64,000 nucleotides of DNA from NCBI RefSeq assembly GCF_963666675.1, contig NZ_OY762929.1:806001-870000 (forward strand), read 5' to 3'. Each line of letters opens with the position of its first letter. The first letter of the stretch is position 1. The position numbers and the translations under genes were made by a program. The notes beneath the pieces are model-generated. The model was not told the DNA's origin. It searched no databases and was given only the letters and a program-made list of their open reading frames with translations. The DNA comes from an uncultured Desulfobacter sp. (GTDB lineage: Bacteria > Desulfobacterota > Desulfobacteria > Desulfobacterales > Desulfobacteraceae). Of this stretch, positions 24,246-33,077 are shown piece by piece.

Positions 24246-27200
24246 TCAGGGGAGGTCCTTGATGTAGTCTTCGATGCGGACCTCATCGATTTGTTGGGGG
24301 GCAAGGAACTCTTTAGCGTATTTCATATACACCCCGCTTTCAAGAAACAGCCTGAACAGGTCTGCATCCAGGTGATTGTCCTTCACCATGAAACTTAAGA
24401 TTTTTATGGATTCGCTTAGGGGCTTGGCCTTTTTGTACGGCCGGTCCGAAGCGGTCAGGGCTTCGAATACGTCGGCGATGGCAATGATCCGTCCGGGAAT
24501 CCCAATCTGGTCGCCTTTAAGCTTGCGCGGGTAACCTGTACCGATGAGGGTTTCGTGATGCACACCGGCATACTCCGGAATTTTTTTCATGTTTTCAGGA
24601 TAGGGCAGGGTTTCCAGCATGGTGATGGTCGTTATGATATGTTCGTTGATTTTGTAGCGGTCCTCTGGGGTCAGGGTTCCCCGGGAGATGCACAGGTTAT
24701 ATATCTCTCCCAGATTGTACAGGTGCTCGGGCACCTCCATGCTGCACCAGGCTTTGGCCGTGCACACAGCGTCGCCTTCAGGGCGCTCGATGATGTGTTC
24801 CGGGCGGTCGGCAAGAAGCGGCTCCCGGCAGGGCAGGGCAGGGGCCTTTTCAGGATAGCGCAGAAGTTCTATCTGACCCATGCCCAGGCGGTCATCCAGA
24901 CGGCGTTCCCAGGTCTCTTGGGCGATTTTTTTCACCCGCTCGACCTGGGTTTCGTCCATAAATTCGCCTCCCACATTACACCCGGCAATAAATTCAAAGT
25001 TCTCCTCGAGCTCTTTTTGCCGGGCCGATAACGCCTGTGACAGACGCGCCTCGTCTTCTCCTTTGGCCATGCCGCGCCAGTAGTCGATCTCTGCGTCGCG
25101 CAGGAGAACTTCAAACCGCATACGGACCTCATGAATCCGGTTGTATATGGTCTCCAGCTTGGTCGCCTTGTCTCCGATGTACTCGGGCATGGTCACCTTG
25201 CCGCAGTCATGGAGCCAGGCGGCGGTCCGGAACTCGCGCCACTCTTCCCTGGTTTTAAAGGAAAAATTGGAAAAAGGCTTGTCTTTGGCGGTGTTGGCCG
25301 CTTCGGCCAGCATGGTCGACAGCACCGGTACCCGGGCGCAGTGGCCACCGGTATAAGGGGACTTCTGGTCGATGGCCACGGCGATCAGCCGGATAAAGGA
25401 ATCCATCAGTTCCTTTAATGATTCTTCGTAGTCCTTGATGGACGAGGCCATTGAAACCATGGATCTGGACAGGCCGTAAATCTCGGTGATGTTGCTCTTG
25501 ACCATGCCCACCTCTTCGTAACGCCGCTGCTTGACTTTTTGACTTTCCTGGGCCAGGGCGTTGATGGGATTGACGATAATTGAGGCTGCGTACCAGACAA
25601 CAGGGGTCAGGAGCAGAAGGGTGCCCACCGTGAATAAAAGGGAGAACAGGACCTTTTTCATGTATGGCTGTACGACTGGATCAACCGGGACGAGCAGGCC
25701 TAAAAATTCATTGGACCCGTATGTTGTTTTGATCCGGGAGGCATAGCCGAAATATTCCCGCCCATTGATGGTCATGGGTTGCAGATTCCCTTCCAAACCT
25801 GCGGTTGAGGCGATGTTTAAGAGCTGCTGGTGGGGTACCGTATGCATGTCCGTATGGGTCGCTGCCGGAATATCCCCCGTTCCGAACCATTTGCTTTCCA
25901 GACGCCTTTTTTCTTGGGGTGTTACGGCTGCCAGGGCACTGTTCAACATTGCTGCCAGAAGTTCTTTCTCGGGCCGTACCAGGAAGTGGAGTCCCATATC
26001 CCCGTTTCCGTTCAGCGCTTTTGGGCGGCCGCCGATGTTCAGGTCATCAAAAAAATGGGCGGCCACAAGGTAGCGCAGGACCGGTTCGCTATCAAGGGTC
26101 GCGTAAGCTGTCCCGTCGGACACGGCTCCCAGAGCATCAAGGGGCGTGGCAACGTACAGCCTCTTTAACCCGGGGTGTTTTTTTGTCAAAAAGGTGTCGG
26201 TTGCCCACCCTTTGGGAATAGCCAGGGTTTTGTTCTTGAGTTCGTTCAGGGATCGGGGGATCGGATTCCCTTTTTTTACAGCGAAGGTCTGGGGCATTGG
26301 GATGTAGGGAGCCGAGAATACGCCCATTTTTTCCCGGTCGTCATTTTTCAGCAGGGAGTGCAGCAGATCAAGGTCTCCCTTTTGAAACAGGGCGACCAGT
26401 TCGCGCCAGGAAAATCCGTTCACATATTCAACCTGGAGTCCTGTTTTTTCCGCCAGCAAGTTCAACATATCCACCGAATATCCCTTGGGCTCCCCGCTTA
26501 CGGCAAAGTCAAAGGGCGGCCAGTCCATTTCGTTGGACGCTTTGATCGTGGGATGTGCTGTAATAAAAGCCTTCTGCTCATCGGTCAACTTGATTCTGTT
26601 TGATTTTTTGTGCTGTGACCGGGCTGCGGTCCGGGATGCCCGGGCAAGGATTTCTCCTGTTGTATCGAATATAAAGGCCTGGGTGTCGGGTATGAACCTT
26701 TGCCTTTGGAGAAACTCAGACAGTCCTGCCAGAGAGATATCCACGGCAACGACCCGCTGCCCGTCTTTCACATGTTTAGCATAGGTGACGCCCGGTGCCT
26801 TGAGCAGGGAGAAAAAGTAAGGCGGGGTTTTGATCATCTGGCCGGACGCCAGGGCAGCGGTGAACCAGGGGCGCTTTCTGGGGTCGTAATCGGTTTCCTC
26901 CCGTCTTTCTGCCCGGACCTTGAAGGCTGGATCCAGATAGACTGAGGTTTTACTGCGGTTCCCCGCCAAGCTGGTAATTTTAACCAGTACCCAACTGTCC
27001 TGGGGCGTCGCTTGAAATGATTTTCTAACGTCTTTGCCGCTTTCAAGGTTGATCAGCTCAAAAAAATCTCCATTGGGGTATCCGACGTAGAGTGCGTAAA
27101 TACTGGGGTTGTTTTTCATGGCCGCCCCGAGAAGGGCAAGGGCGTGGCGCTCCTTTTCAGGGTCGGGAAAGGTGGCAAGTGTATGATAATTGCCCAGGAC

Positions 27201-27422
27201 ATCGACCAGGTTGGCACTACAGTTGTCCAGGGCGTTCATCTGCTGGCCTACCTTTTCCGACATGCTCCGAAAGGAGTCCCCTGCTGCTGTTCTTGCCAGG
27301 TTCCCGCTGAAATAATACTGCAAACCCAGGGCGATGGCTGCGGTTAAACCTGTGATTATAATGAATACACTAAGCACGGTTAACCGTATTGAGACCGTAT
27401 TGATTTTATTTTTTTCAGACAT
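24246..27422 (-). CDS. Cache/SBP3/HAMP HD-GYP phosphodiesterase
   Basis: A 1058-residue membrane sensor. Order: TM1 (about 13-35); Cache-type extracytoplasmic domain (about 40-270, with YALYVGYPNGDFFELI and DYDPRKRPWFTAA); a complete SBP_bac_3 domain (about 285-515, EMDWPPFDFAVSGEPKGYSV ... FGTGDIP); a short Cache-like tail (about 530-595); TM2 (about 598-620); HAMP; and an HD-GYP domain (about 690-1030) with WLHDCGKVTMPEYIG and HHETLIGTGYPRKL. HD-GYP enzymes hydrolyse c-di-GMP. The HD part carries an insert of about 130 residues between the two halves. It likely couples binding of a small solute to c-di-GMP breakdown. The PilZ gene next upstream is in the same orientation. Confidence 0.9.
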   Translation of the reverse strand: MSEKNKINTVSIRLTVLSVFIIITGLTAAIALGLQYYFSGNLARTAAGDSFRSMSEKVGQQMNALDNCSANLVDVLGNYHTLATFPDPEKERHALALLGAAMKNNPSIYALYVGYPNGDFFELINLESGKDVRKSFQATPQDSWVLVKITSLAGNRSKTSVYLDPAFKVRAERREETDYDPRKRPWFTAALASGQMIKTPPYFFSLLKAPGVTYAKHVKDGQRVVAVDISLAGLSEFLQRQRFIPDTQAFIFDTTGEILARASRTAARSQHKKSNRIKLTDEQKAFITAHPTIKASNEMDWPPFDFAVSGEPKGYSVDMLNLLAEKTGLQVEYVNGFSWRELVALFQKGDLDLLHSLLKNDDREKMGVFSAPYIPMPQTFAVKKGNPIPRSLNELKNKTLAIPKGWATDTFLTKKHPGLKRLYVATPLDALGAVSDGTAYATLDSEPVLRYLVAAHFFDDLNIGGRPKALNGNGDMGLHFLVRPEKELLAAMLNSALAAVTPQEKRRLESKWFGTGDIPAATHTDMHTVPHQQLLNIASTAGLEGNLQPMTINGREYFGYASRIKTTYGSNEFLGLLVPVDPVVQPYMKKVLFSLLFTVGTLLLLTPVVWYAASIIVNPINALAQESQKVKQRRYEEVGMVKSNITEIYGLSRSMVSMASSIKDYEESLKELMDSFIRLIAVAIDQKSPYTGGHCARVPVLSTMLAEAANTAKDKPFSNFSFKTREEWREFRTAAWLHDCGKVTMPEYIGDKATKLETIYNRIHEVRMRFEVLLRDAEIDYWRGMAKGEDEARLSQALSARQKELEENFEFIAGCNVGGEFMDETQVERVKKIAQETWERRLDDRLGMGQIELLRYPEKAPALPCREPLLADRPEHIIERPEGDAVCTAKAWCSMEVPEHLYNLGEIYNLCISRGTLTPEDRYKINEHIITTITMLETLPYPENMKKIPEYAGVHHETLIGTGYPRKLKGDQIGIPGRIIAIADVFEALTASDRPYKKAKPLSESIKILSFMVKDNHLDADLFRLFLESGVYMKYAKEFLAPQQIDEVRIEDYIKDLP

Positions 27423-27653
27423 AATGGATTGTCCTTTTCATGGCATGTCTGCCAAACTTTCGTGTCAAGCGAATTTATTATGGTCTGTTCATGAAATACT
27501 TGAGTAAGATTGCAAATTTATATGAAAGGAACAATCATAAAATGCCTAAGGGAATTGGTTGAAAGCAAATTGGGAAAGGATAAATGGGAACTGTCTGTTT
27601 GGGAATGGACGATGTACACGTAATGATCACCTTCTTATTTTCAAAACCTGACC

Positions 27654-28781
27654 CTACTCATTGAGTGGATGCCAAATTTTCTCATTAAGCAAGGATTGAA
27701 AATCAGGAGAAACTTCATCAAATTTTATCGCAATTCCACTTTCGGTTGAACGAACCACTCTTCCTTCCAGTTTGAATGGTTTTTCCACCCCGGGTATGGA
27801 AAATACCATTTTGGCCTTTTTATCTTTTTCGATGCTTTCTTTTGTTTTCAATAGAACACCACCGGCACTAATATTTTTCATATTGGTCTTAATCAAACGG
27901 TCCCCAACTAGGATATCAATTTCGAAAGCAACGCTTTTACGCTTAAATTCCCGACCCTCAAGATCTATCACGTCTTGTTCAATAGAGAATACCGTACCCG
28001 TTGACAGGTCATATTCTTCAGCGTTTGAGGGCGGAATCTCATCGGTTTCTGTTTGTAGCGCGAATTCTTTTGAAGAAACAGTGGCTTGGGCCCCAGTTAA
28101 TTTTTCTTCCAGGTTGGAGATTTCACATTGCAGGGTATCAACCCGGTTGTTTAGATCTTCAATGAGGGCTTGATCTGATTCAGATTTTTGATCAGCCAGG
28201 ACAAGTTTTCGTTCCAGTTTCGATATTTCATTGATACGATTCGCAATAATTGTCTCCTTTGCCTGGATTTCATCCTTCAAATCCCGAGATTCTTTTATTT
28301 CAGCATGTAATTCAGTTATACGGGCATTGAGTTCATTTTCTTTTTCGGACCAGACGGCTTTTTTTGCCTTGAGATTGTCTGCTTTCTTTTGAAGCGCCGA
28401 GATGATTTCTCCCTGTTCTGAAATTTTGTCTTCATGGTTTTGATTGCGTTCTTTTAAACCTTGAATTTTTTTTTCCAGTTCGGCAATTTTCTTCCCCGCA
28501 GCGCCCACCTTTTCTTGGGCTTTTTTTTCAGCTTCTATTTTATCGTTGGCAGCTGATTCCATTAAACTACACACCAGACGTTCACCCTGTGCAAAAATCT
28601 GTTTTACCTTAGCCAGTTCTTTATATATCGGTGAGGCAATATCAATGTCTGCCTGGCTCTCTTTAAAACGCGCCAACATTGCGGAGATAAAATCTTCCTG
28701 TTTCAACCCCGCCTTTTCTTGGGTCTTTTGAAGTTCGGATTTTAACGCTTCACTGATTTTGAAATTGAATAGTGTCGTCAT
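27654..28781 (-). CDS. Coiled-coil protein with C-terminal PilZ domain
   Basis: A 375-residue protein. The N-terminal segment FNFKISEALKSELQKTQEKA and the helices after it resemble ribbon-helix-helix or KfrA-type DNA-binding starts. Residues about 60-235 form a long Glu/Lys-rich coiled coil. Residues about 265-370 are a PilZ domain with the c-di-GMP motif REFKR (RxxxR) and NISAGG (D/NxSxxG), followed by the GRVVRSTESGIAIKF strand. It is probably a cytoplasmic c-di-GMP effector, perhaps a nucleoid- or filament-associated one. It lies upstream of, and in the same direction as, the HD-GYP gene (231-base gap). Confidence 0.82.
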   Translation of the reverse strand: MTTLFNFKISEALKSELQKTQEKAGLKQEDFISAMLARFKESQADIDIASPIYKELAKVKQIFAQGERLVCSLMESAANDKIEAEKKAQEKVGAAGKKIAELEKKIQGLKERNQNHEDKISEQGEIISALQKKADNLKAKKAVWSEKENELNARITELHAEIKESRDLKDEIQAKETIIANRINEISKLERKLVLADQKSESDQALIEDLNNRVDTLQCEISNLEEKLTGAQATVSSKEFALQTETDEIPPSNAEEYDLSTGTVFSIEQDVIDLEGREFKRKSVAFEIDILVGDRLIKTNMKNISAGGVLLKTKESIEKDKKAKMVFSIPGVEKPFKLEGRVVRSTESGIAIKFDEVSPDFQSLLNEKIWHPLNE

Positions 28782-28955
28782 AGTTTACCTGCGAAATATG
28801 TAAAGATAAGATATCTATTTTTAAGATGTTCCATCATTGTATGATCTTAAATACAATTTGTAAATCTTAGATATGACACAACATTATTAAACATCATGTA
28901 TTGAAAGAAGTTTACCGCTAAAGCGAACGAATAAATGATCCGTATGGATGATATC

Positions 28956-29006
28956 AATAAAAACCTTCAGCGGAGTCGATTACTTATGATGCCGATCCGC
29001 TGAAGG
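28956..29006 (-). terminator. Rho-independent terminator of the lut operon
   Basis: CCTTCAGCGGA (28964-28974) and TCCGCTGAAGG (28996-29006) form a perfect 11-bp stem. On the minus strand it is followed by TTTTTATT. It lies about 205 bases beyond the lut stop codon. The space between is filled by two tandem palindromic repeats. Confidence 0.75.
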
Positions 29007-29021
29007 CAAGGGGTGTTTGTT

Positions 29022-29117
29022 TTTATATGAAAGAGTTTGATAACGTACTGAATTCTTTCATTCTTCGTTGTGGGTCGAAGCCTGGATCATGATAGGCCTG
29101 GCTCGGCCCATGGCCGT
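29022..29117 (+). repeat. BPR copy (tandem, first)
   Basis: Begins TTATATGAAAGAG and ends CTCGGCCCATGGCCGTT. The internal stem is imperfect here. It is joined head-to-tail to the next copy, sharing the junction GGCCGTTTATATGAAAG. Confidence 0.85.
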
Positions 29118-29214
29118 TTATATGAAAGAGCTCAATAAGCTATTGCGTTCTTTCGACTTTCGTTGTGGGCCGAAGCCTGGCAGATGATATGTCTGGCTCG
29201 GCCCATGGCCGTTA
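29118..29214 (+). repeat. BPR copy (tandem, second), abutting the lutBA stop
   Basis: Second stem is well preserved: GGGCCGAAGCC pairs with GGCTCGGCCC. The copy ends GGCCGTTA, and that TTA is the complement of the lutBA TAA stop codon (29212-29214), so the repeat begins exactly at the stop. Confidence 0.88.
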
Positions 29215-31347
29215 TTTGAACTGTCCGACCATCAGTTCCGCAGTATGATGGGCTTTGATAGCCGCACCATCCTGATCCAATCCTCCCCTGATCTGCATGA
29301 CGCAACCGGGGCAGTCCATGGCCACTATGCCGGATTCGGCGGCTTTTATATTGGTGAGTTTTCGGGCCAGAATCGAACCTGAAATTTGGGGCAGTTTCAG
29401 GGAGTAGGAGCCCCCCATGCCGCAGCAGGTGTCACATTCGAACATTTCCGTCAATTCATAACCGCTTTGGGTGAGCAGATCACGCGGCGGCTGGTCCGCT
29501 TTCAAAGTGCGTTTGAGGTGACAGGAGTCATGATAGGTGATTTTGCCTAATTGCTGCCCCTCTTTTAAGGTCAGGCGACCGTCATCAACCAGCTTTTTTA
29601 CCAGGGTTGAAAAATCAATGACTTTTGCGGCAAGCTGTTTGGCTTTGTCTATTTGATTGTGTTTACCGACGGATTCAAGGGTCTCTATGAATTCCCGGTC
29701 CAGGGCCACCGTGCAGGTCGGGCAGGCGGATATGACATACGTTGCATCGCTGTTTTCCAGGAGTGCGTTGATATTATCCTCGGCATTTTGGGCGGCAACG
29801 TCATAGGCCCCGTTGTAGCGGGCCGGTGCGCCGCAGCAGGTTTGCTTTTCCGGAAAAACCACTTCAATGCCGGCCTTGTTAAGGATCTTGACCACGGCTT
29901 CCCCCATCTCAGGGTAGGCAAAATCGATCAGGCATCCGGCGTAAAATACGACTTTTTCCCGGCATTCAGGCTGTTTAATGGTTTTGAAAACATCGCGGAA
30001 CGGTTTAGCGGCAATGGCAGGCAGACTGCGGTCTTTGGTTAGATCCGAGAGAAAAAGGGGCAGATGGCGGATGAATTTGCCTTTGGCAAAGGGTTTGCCG
30101 GCAACTGACGCCGTGCGCAGCATACTGTGAAACAGGCGGCGGTTGTTGACCACCTTGTAGATGGATTTGGCCACAACGGGGATCCCCTGCTTTTCGACCA
30201 GGCGTCTGCGTATCTCCATGATCAATGCGGGAATGTCGATTTTGCCAGGACAGACATCCTTGCACGCCCCGCACTGGATACACAGTCCCTGGATATCTTC
30301 GGCGCTTTGAAGTTGATCGTACCAGGCCGTCAGAATGGTGCCGATACCGCCTGTGTAAACCTTGCCGAAGACGTGTCCGCCCACAAGGCGGAAAATCGGG
30401 CAGACATTCAGGCAGGAGGCGCAGCGGATGCACTGCATGGCCTGCTTGAATTTGGGATCGGCGGCCATCTCGGACCGGCGGTTGTCCATGAGCACAATGT
30501 GAAGGTCTTTCATGGAACCGTCTTCGTTGGGTGTCCTACCGGTAATCATGGTGACATAGCTGGTCAGCTGCTGTGCGGTGGCGCTGCGGGGCAGGGCCCG
30601 GAGAATGGGAACGATGTCGGAAAATTTTTCCACAATTTTTTCAATGCCGACAACGGCCACATGGATCATAGGCAGTGAGGTGACCAGCCGGGCATTGCCC
30701 TCGTTGGTGACGATGGTGATCGTACCGGTCTCGGCCACGGCCATGTTGGCGCCGGAGATGCCCATGTCGGCCTTGAGAAATTTGGTGCGCAGTTCGTCCC
30801 TGGCCACGGCGACCAGGCGGGGAATGTCCGTGGAGAGTCGTTCGTCAACTTCCTTGCTGAAAATGTCAGCCACCTCTTCGCGGGTCAGGTGAATGGCCGG
30901 CATAACCATGTGCGAGGGGCTCTGCCCGGCAAGCTGGATGATCCATTCGCCCAGATCGGTTTCGCCTACGCTGATTCCGGCCTTTTCCAGATGCGCGTTC
31001 AGGTGGATCTCTTCGGTGGCCATGGATTTGGATTTCACCACGGTTTTAACGTCATTGTCCTTGGCAACTTTTAAAATATAATCGCGCACATCCGCCGGGT
31101 TTTTGGTCATGAAGACCTTGGCCCCGGCTTTTTCGGCATTGGCCTTGAACGTGGCGCACAGTTCGTCCAAATGCTCGGCCGCATAGGCTTTGCGCCCGGA
31201 AATGGTTGTACGAAGGCCTTCAAAATCAATGCCTTCGTATGCCTTGGCCCGGTTGACCTTATAGCTTTCCGAAAAATTACCCAGCGCGCCGGTCAGGTTG
31301 GTGTCGTTGATGGCCCGGTCTATGGATTGTTTGAATTTTTGTTCCAT
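29212..31347 (-). CDS. Fused LutB-LutA lactate-oxidation iron-sulfur protein
   Basis: A 711-residue fusion. Residues about 1-290 are a LUD (LutB/LldF-type) domain. Two 4Fe-4S clusters follow: CIRCASCLNVCP (about 303-314) and CIQCGACKDVCP (about 354-365). Residues about 455-700 hold two CCG domains typical of LutA/GlpC/heterodisulfide reductase, with CCGAPARY (about 501) and CCGMGGSY (about 640). In most bacteria LutA and LutB are separate. The complex with LutC oxidises L-lactate to pyruvate and passes electrons inward. The start overlaps the lutC stop (TGATG). Alternatively it serves another 2-hydroxyacid. Confidence 0.92.
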   Translation of the reverse strand: MEQKFKQSIDRAINDTNLTGALGNFSESYKVNRAKAYEGIDFEGLRTTISGRKAYAAEHLDELCATFKANAEKAGAKVFMTKNPADVRDYILKVAKDNDVKTVVKSKSMATEEIHLNAHLEKAGISVGETDLGEWIIQLAGQSPSHMVMPAIHLTREEVADIFSKEVDERLSTDIPRLVAVARDELRTKFLKADMGISGANMAVAETGTITIVTNEGNARLVTSLPMIHVAVVGIEKIVEKFSDIVPILRALPRSATAQQLTSYVTMITGRTPNEDGSMKDLHIVLMDNRRSEMAADPKFKQAMQCIRCASCLNVCPIFRLVGGHVFGKVYTGGIGTILTAWYDQLQSAEDIQGLCIQCGACKDVCPGKIDIPALIMEIRRRLVEKQGIPVVAKSIYKVVNNRRLFHSMLRTASVAGKPFAKGKFIRHLPLFLSDLTKDRSLPAIAAKPFRDVFKTIKQPECREKVVFYAGCLIDFAYPEMGEAVVKILNKAGIEVVFPEKQTCCGAPARYNGAYDVAAQNAEDNINALLENSDATYVISACPTCTVALDREFIETLESVGKHNQIDKAKQLAAKVIDFSTLVKKLVDDGRLTLKEGQQLGKITYHDSCHLKRTLKADQPPRDLLTQSGYELTEMFECDTCCGMGGSYSLKLPQISGSILARKLTNIKAAESGIVAMDCPGCVMQIRGGLDQDGAAIKAHHTAELMVGQFK

Positions 31348-31895
31348 CAGTTGTTACCTCCCAGGTCGTCTATCACAATAATTATCAATCGTTTGGGGCC
31401 GTGGACGCCAATGGTCAGGACCCGTTCGATGTCGGCAGTCCGGCTGGGACCGGTAATCATGGAAATATAGTTCATCTCTTGCGGGCTCAATTTGTCGAGT
31501 AACGCGGCCATATCCGGAAGCAGACCATTTGAGGGGAGAAGGGCGATGTGAATTTCAGGCAGGGTGGAGACCAGCCGTTTATCAATGGACGTGGCATCCT
31601 GCACCAGTGTCCCGGTATCCGCCAGGGCCCAGTCAACCTGGCTGATACCGATACGGGCGTTGGCAGCCCGTTCACGGCTGATGTCAAATGAGAATCCGTG
31701 GATCTGGAGCAGCAGATCTTTATCTACATGTTTAAAAAACGGACAGTCCGCCACGGCCGCATAATAACCGGGGGTGTCGCCGACCTGTTCTTGTTTCATA
31801 ATCTCCATAATGAAATCCAGGGCGGCCCCGCGGGTGGGAAAACGGAATACCTCCGCGCTTACATTTTCCGCATTGGACTTGAATTGATCGTACAT
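31347..31895 (-). CDS. lutC: LutC, LUD-domain lactate utilization protein
   Basis: A 182-residue LUD-domain protein. Diagnostic parts are the VDWALADTGTLVQDAT segment, LPEIHIALLPSN and the closing MITGPSRTADIERVLTIGVH followed by GPKRL. AAAGGAGG precedes the ATG at 31895. It is the first gene of the two-gene lut operon, one base overlapping the LutB-LutA gene, and is transcribed from the promoter region shared with the divergent GntR regulator. Confidence 0.92.
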   Translation of the reverse strand: MYDQFKSNAENVSAEVFRFPTRGAALDFIMEIMKQEQVGDTPGYYAAVADCPFFKHVDKDLLLQIHGFSFDISRERAANARIGISQVDWALADTGTLVQDATSIDKRLVSTLPEIHIALLPSNGLLPDMAALLDKLSPQEMNYISMITGPSRTADIERVLTIGVHGPKRLIIIVIDDLGGNN

Positions 31896-31913
31896 CGTCC
31901 CTCCTTTGATAGT

Positions 31914-31991
31914 AAAATTTGTCTTACCAATTTTTGAGTATCTTATAATTGTCTTAATTTATTGTCAATTAATTTGTCTTACCAATTTTAT
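31914..31991 (-). promoter_or_regulatory. lut promoter with two GntR operator sites
   Basis: On the minus strand TTGACA (complement of about 31963-31968) is followed by TATAAG (15-base spacer) or TAAGAT (17 bases), a good sigma-70 promoter for lutC. The same word TTTGTCTTACCAATTTT occurs twice, at about 31918-31934 and 31974-31990, flanking that promoter on both sides. TGGTAAGACA is a FadR/LldR-type half-palindromic operator. Occupation of both would block or loop the promoter. Confidence 0.65.
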
Positions 31992-32078
31992 TTGTGCGTG
32001 GGCGTAATTGGTATTCCGGCTGAAACGCGCGCTTTTCGTGGGATTAAAAACGTTGATGAAAATGATTATCTATGATTT

Positions 32079-32095
32079 AAATGGTCAGACAAATT
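32079..32095 (+). promoter_or_regulatory. Third GntR operator-like site
   Basis: AATGGTCAGACAAATTT at 32079-32095 matches the complement of the two lut sites (TTGGTAAGACAAA) and lies 32 bases before the regulator gene, so it suits autoregulation. TGGTCAGACA is the most palindromic of the three. Confidence 0.55.
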
Positions 32096-32126
32096 TATGA
32101 ACCCATGACCCGGGACATCCTAAGCA

Positions 32127-32846
32127 ATGACCTTCAAGCCGATCAGACCCAAAAAAATTTCAACCCAGATTGCCGATCAGATTCGCGCGTCCATTTTGCG
32201 CGGTGAGTTTTCTCCCGGAGAAAAGCTGCCGCCCGAACGAAAATTGTCCCAGATGTTCGGTGTTTCAAGGCCCTCGGTGCGCGAAGCCCTAAACATGCTG
32301 GCCTCTTCCGGCCTGGTGATGTCCTACCAGGGGGGCGGCACAGTCGTTCAGTCGTTAATTGATACTGATCAGGACAATGCCTTGGGCGAACTTATTCGCA
32401 ACCAGAGGGCATGTGCACTGGAAGTGATTGAGGTACGCAAGGGTATGGAGGCCTTAACAGCCTATTATGCGGCCGAGCGCGCCACACCCGAAGATGTCAC
32501 CCGGATGGAAGAGATCCTTGGCCGGATGGATGTTCAGCTTGAAAACAAAAAACCCCTGGAAGATTTGGATGCCAAGCTGCACCTTCAGATCGCCCGGGCC
32601 ACCCACAACGTCATCTGGCTCCATCTCATGCACAGTCTTTTTGACGCCATGAAGGATTTCCAGCGTGGTGTCTGGCATAATGTCTATGCCCTGGGCGACG
32701 ATACCCGGCTTTTGTTCGGCCATCACAAGCGTATTGTCGCAGCCATCCGGGAGCATGATGCCGGCGCAGCGCGCAAGGCCATGACCGAGCATCTGGCTTT
32801 TGCTGAAAAACGGTGTGCCGATTACATTACTTTTAATTCTCCTTGA
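32127..32846 (+). CDS. GntR/FadR-family regulator of the lut operon
   Basis: A 239-residue regulator. The winged helix (about residues 8-75) shows QIADQIRASILRGEFSPGEK, then LPPERKLSQMFGVSRPSVRE and ALNMLASSGLV. The C-terminal FCD all-helical domain (about 95-225) has EVRKGMEALTAYYAAERA, LDAKLHLQIARATHN and HHKRIVAAIREHD, whose Asp/His residues bind a metal and carboxylate ligand. It is divergent from lutC and flanked by operator-like repeats, so it is most likely the lactate-responsive repressor (LldR-like). Confidence 0.9.
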   Translation: MTFKPIRPKKISTQIADQIRASILRGEFSPGEKLPPERKLSQMFGVSRPSVREALNMLASSGLVMSYQGGGTVVQSLIDTDQDNALGELIRNQRACALEVIEVRKGMEALTAYYAAERATPEDVTRMEEILGRMDVQLENKKPLEDLDAKLHLQIARATHNVIWLHLMHSLFDAMKDFQRGVWHNVYALGDDTRLLFGHHKRIVAAIREHDAGAARKAMTEHLAFAEKRCADYITFNSP

Positions 32847-32951
32847 CAAACAACAGGCTCCCGTCTTAACAGAACAATGGCTTTTTAATGTCAAATTATC
32901 AGGAAAATCCATTGCCTGTCAGCCGAGAGTCCGTTCCAAGGGCTTTAATAT

Positions 32952-33050
32952 ATAACGGCCATGGGCCGAGCCAGGCATATCATCTGGCAGGCTGCGGCCC
33001 ACAACGAAAATTGTAAGAACTCAATAACTTATTAAACTCTTTCATATAAA
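32952..33050 (-). repeat. BPR copy upstream of the dockerin-like gene
   Basis: Begins TATAACGGCCATGGGCCGAG, continues with GGCCCACAACGAAAATTG and ends CTTTCATATAAAA, the same structure as the other copies, minus-oriented. It lies 28 bases before the start at 33078. Confidence 0.85.
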
Positions 33051-33077
33051 ATGACCATATAGAAAAAGGAGCCGATC

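Noticed and set aside
29022..29214. Possible CRISPR or tandem satellite
   Set aside because: Two head-to-tail copies of a dispersed palindromic repeat found elsewhere as single copies.
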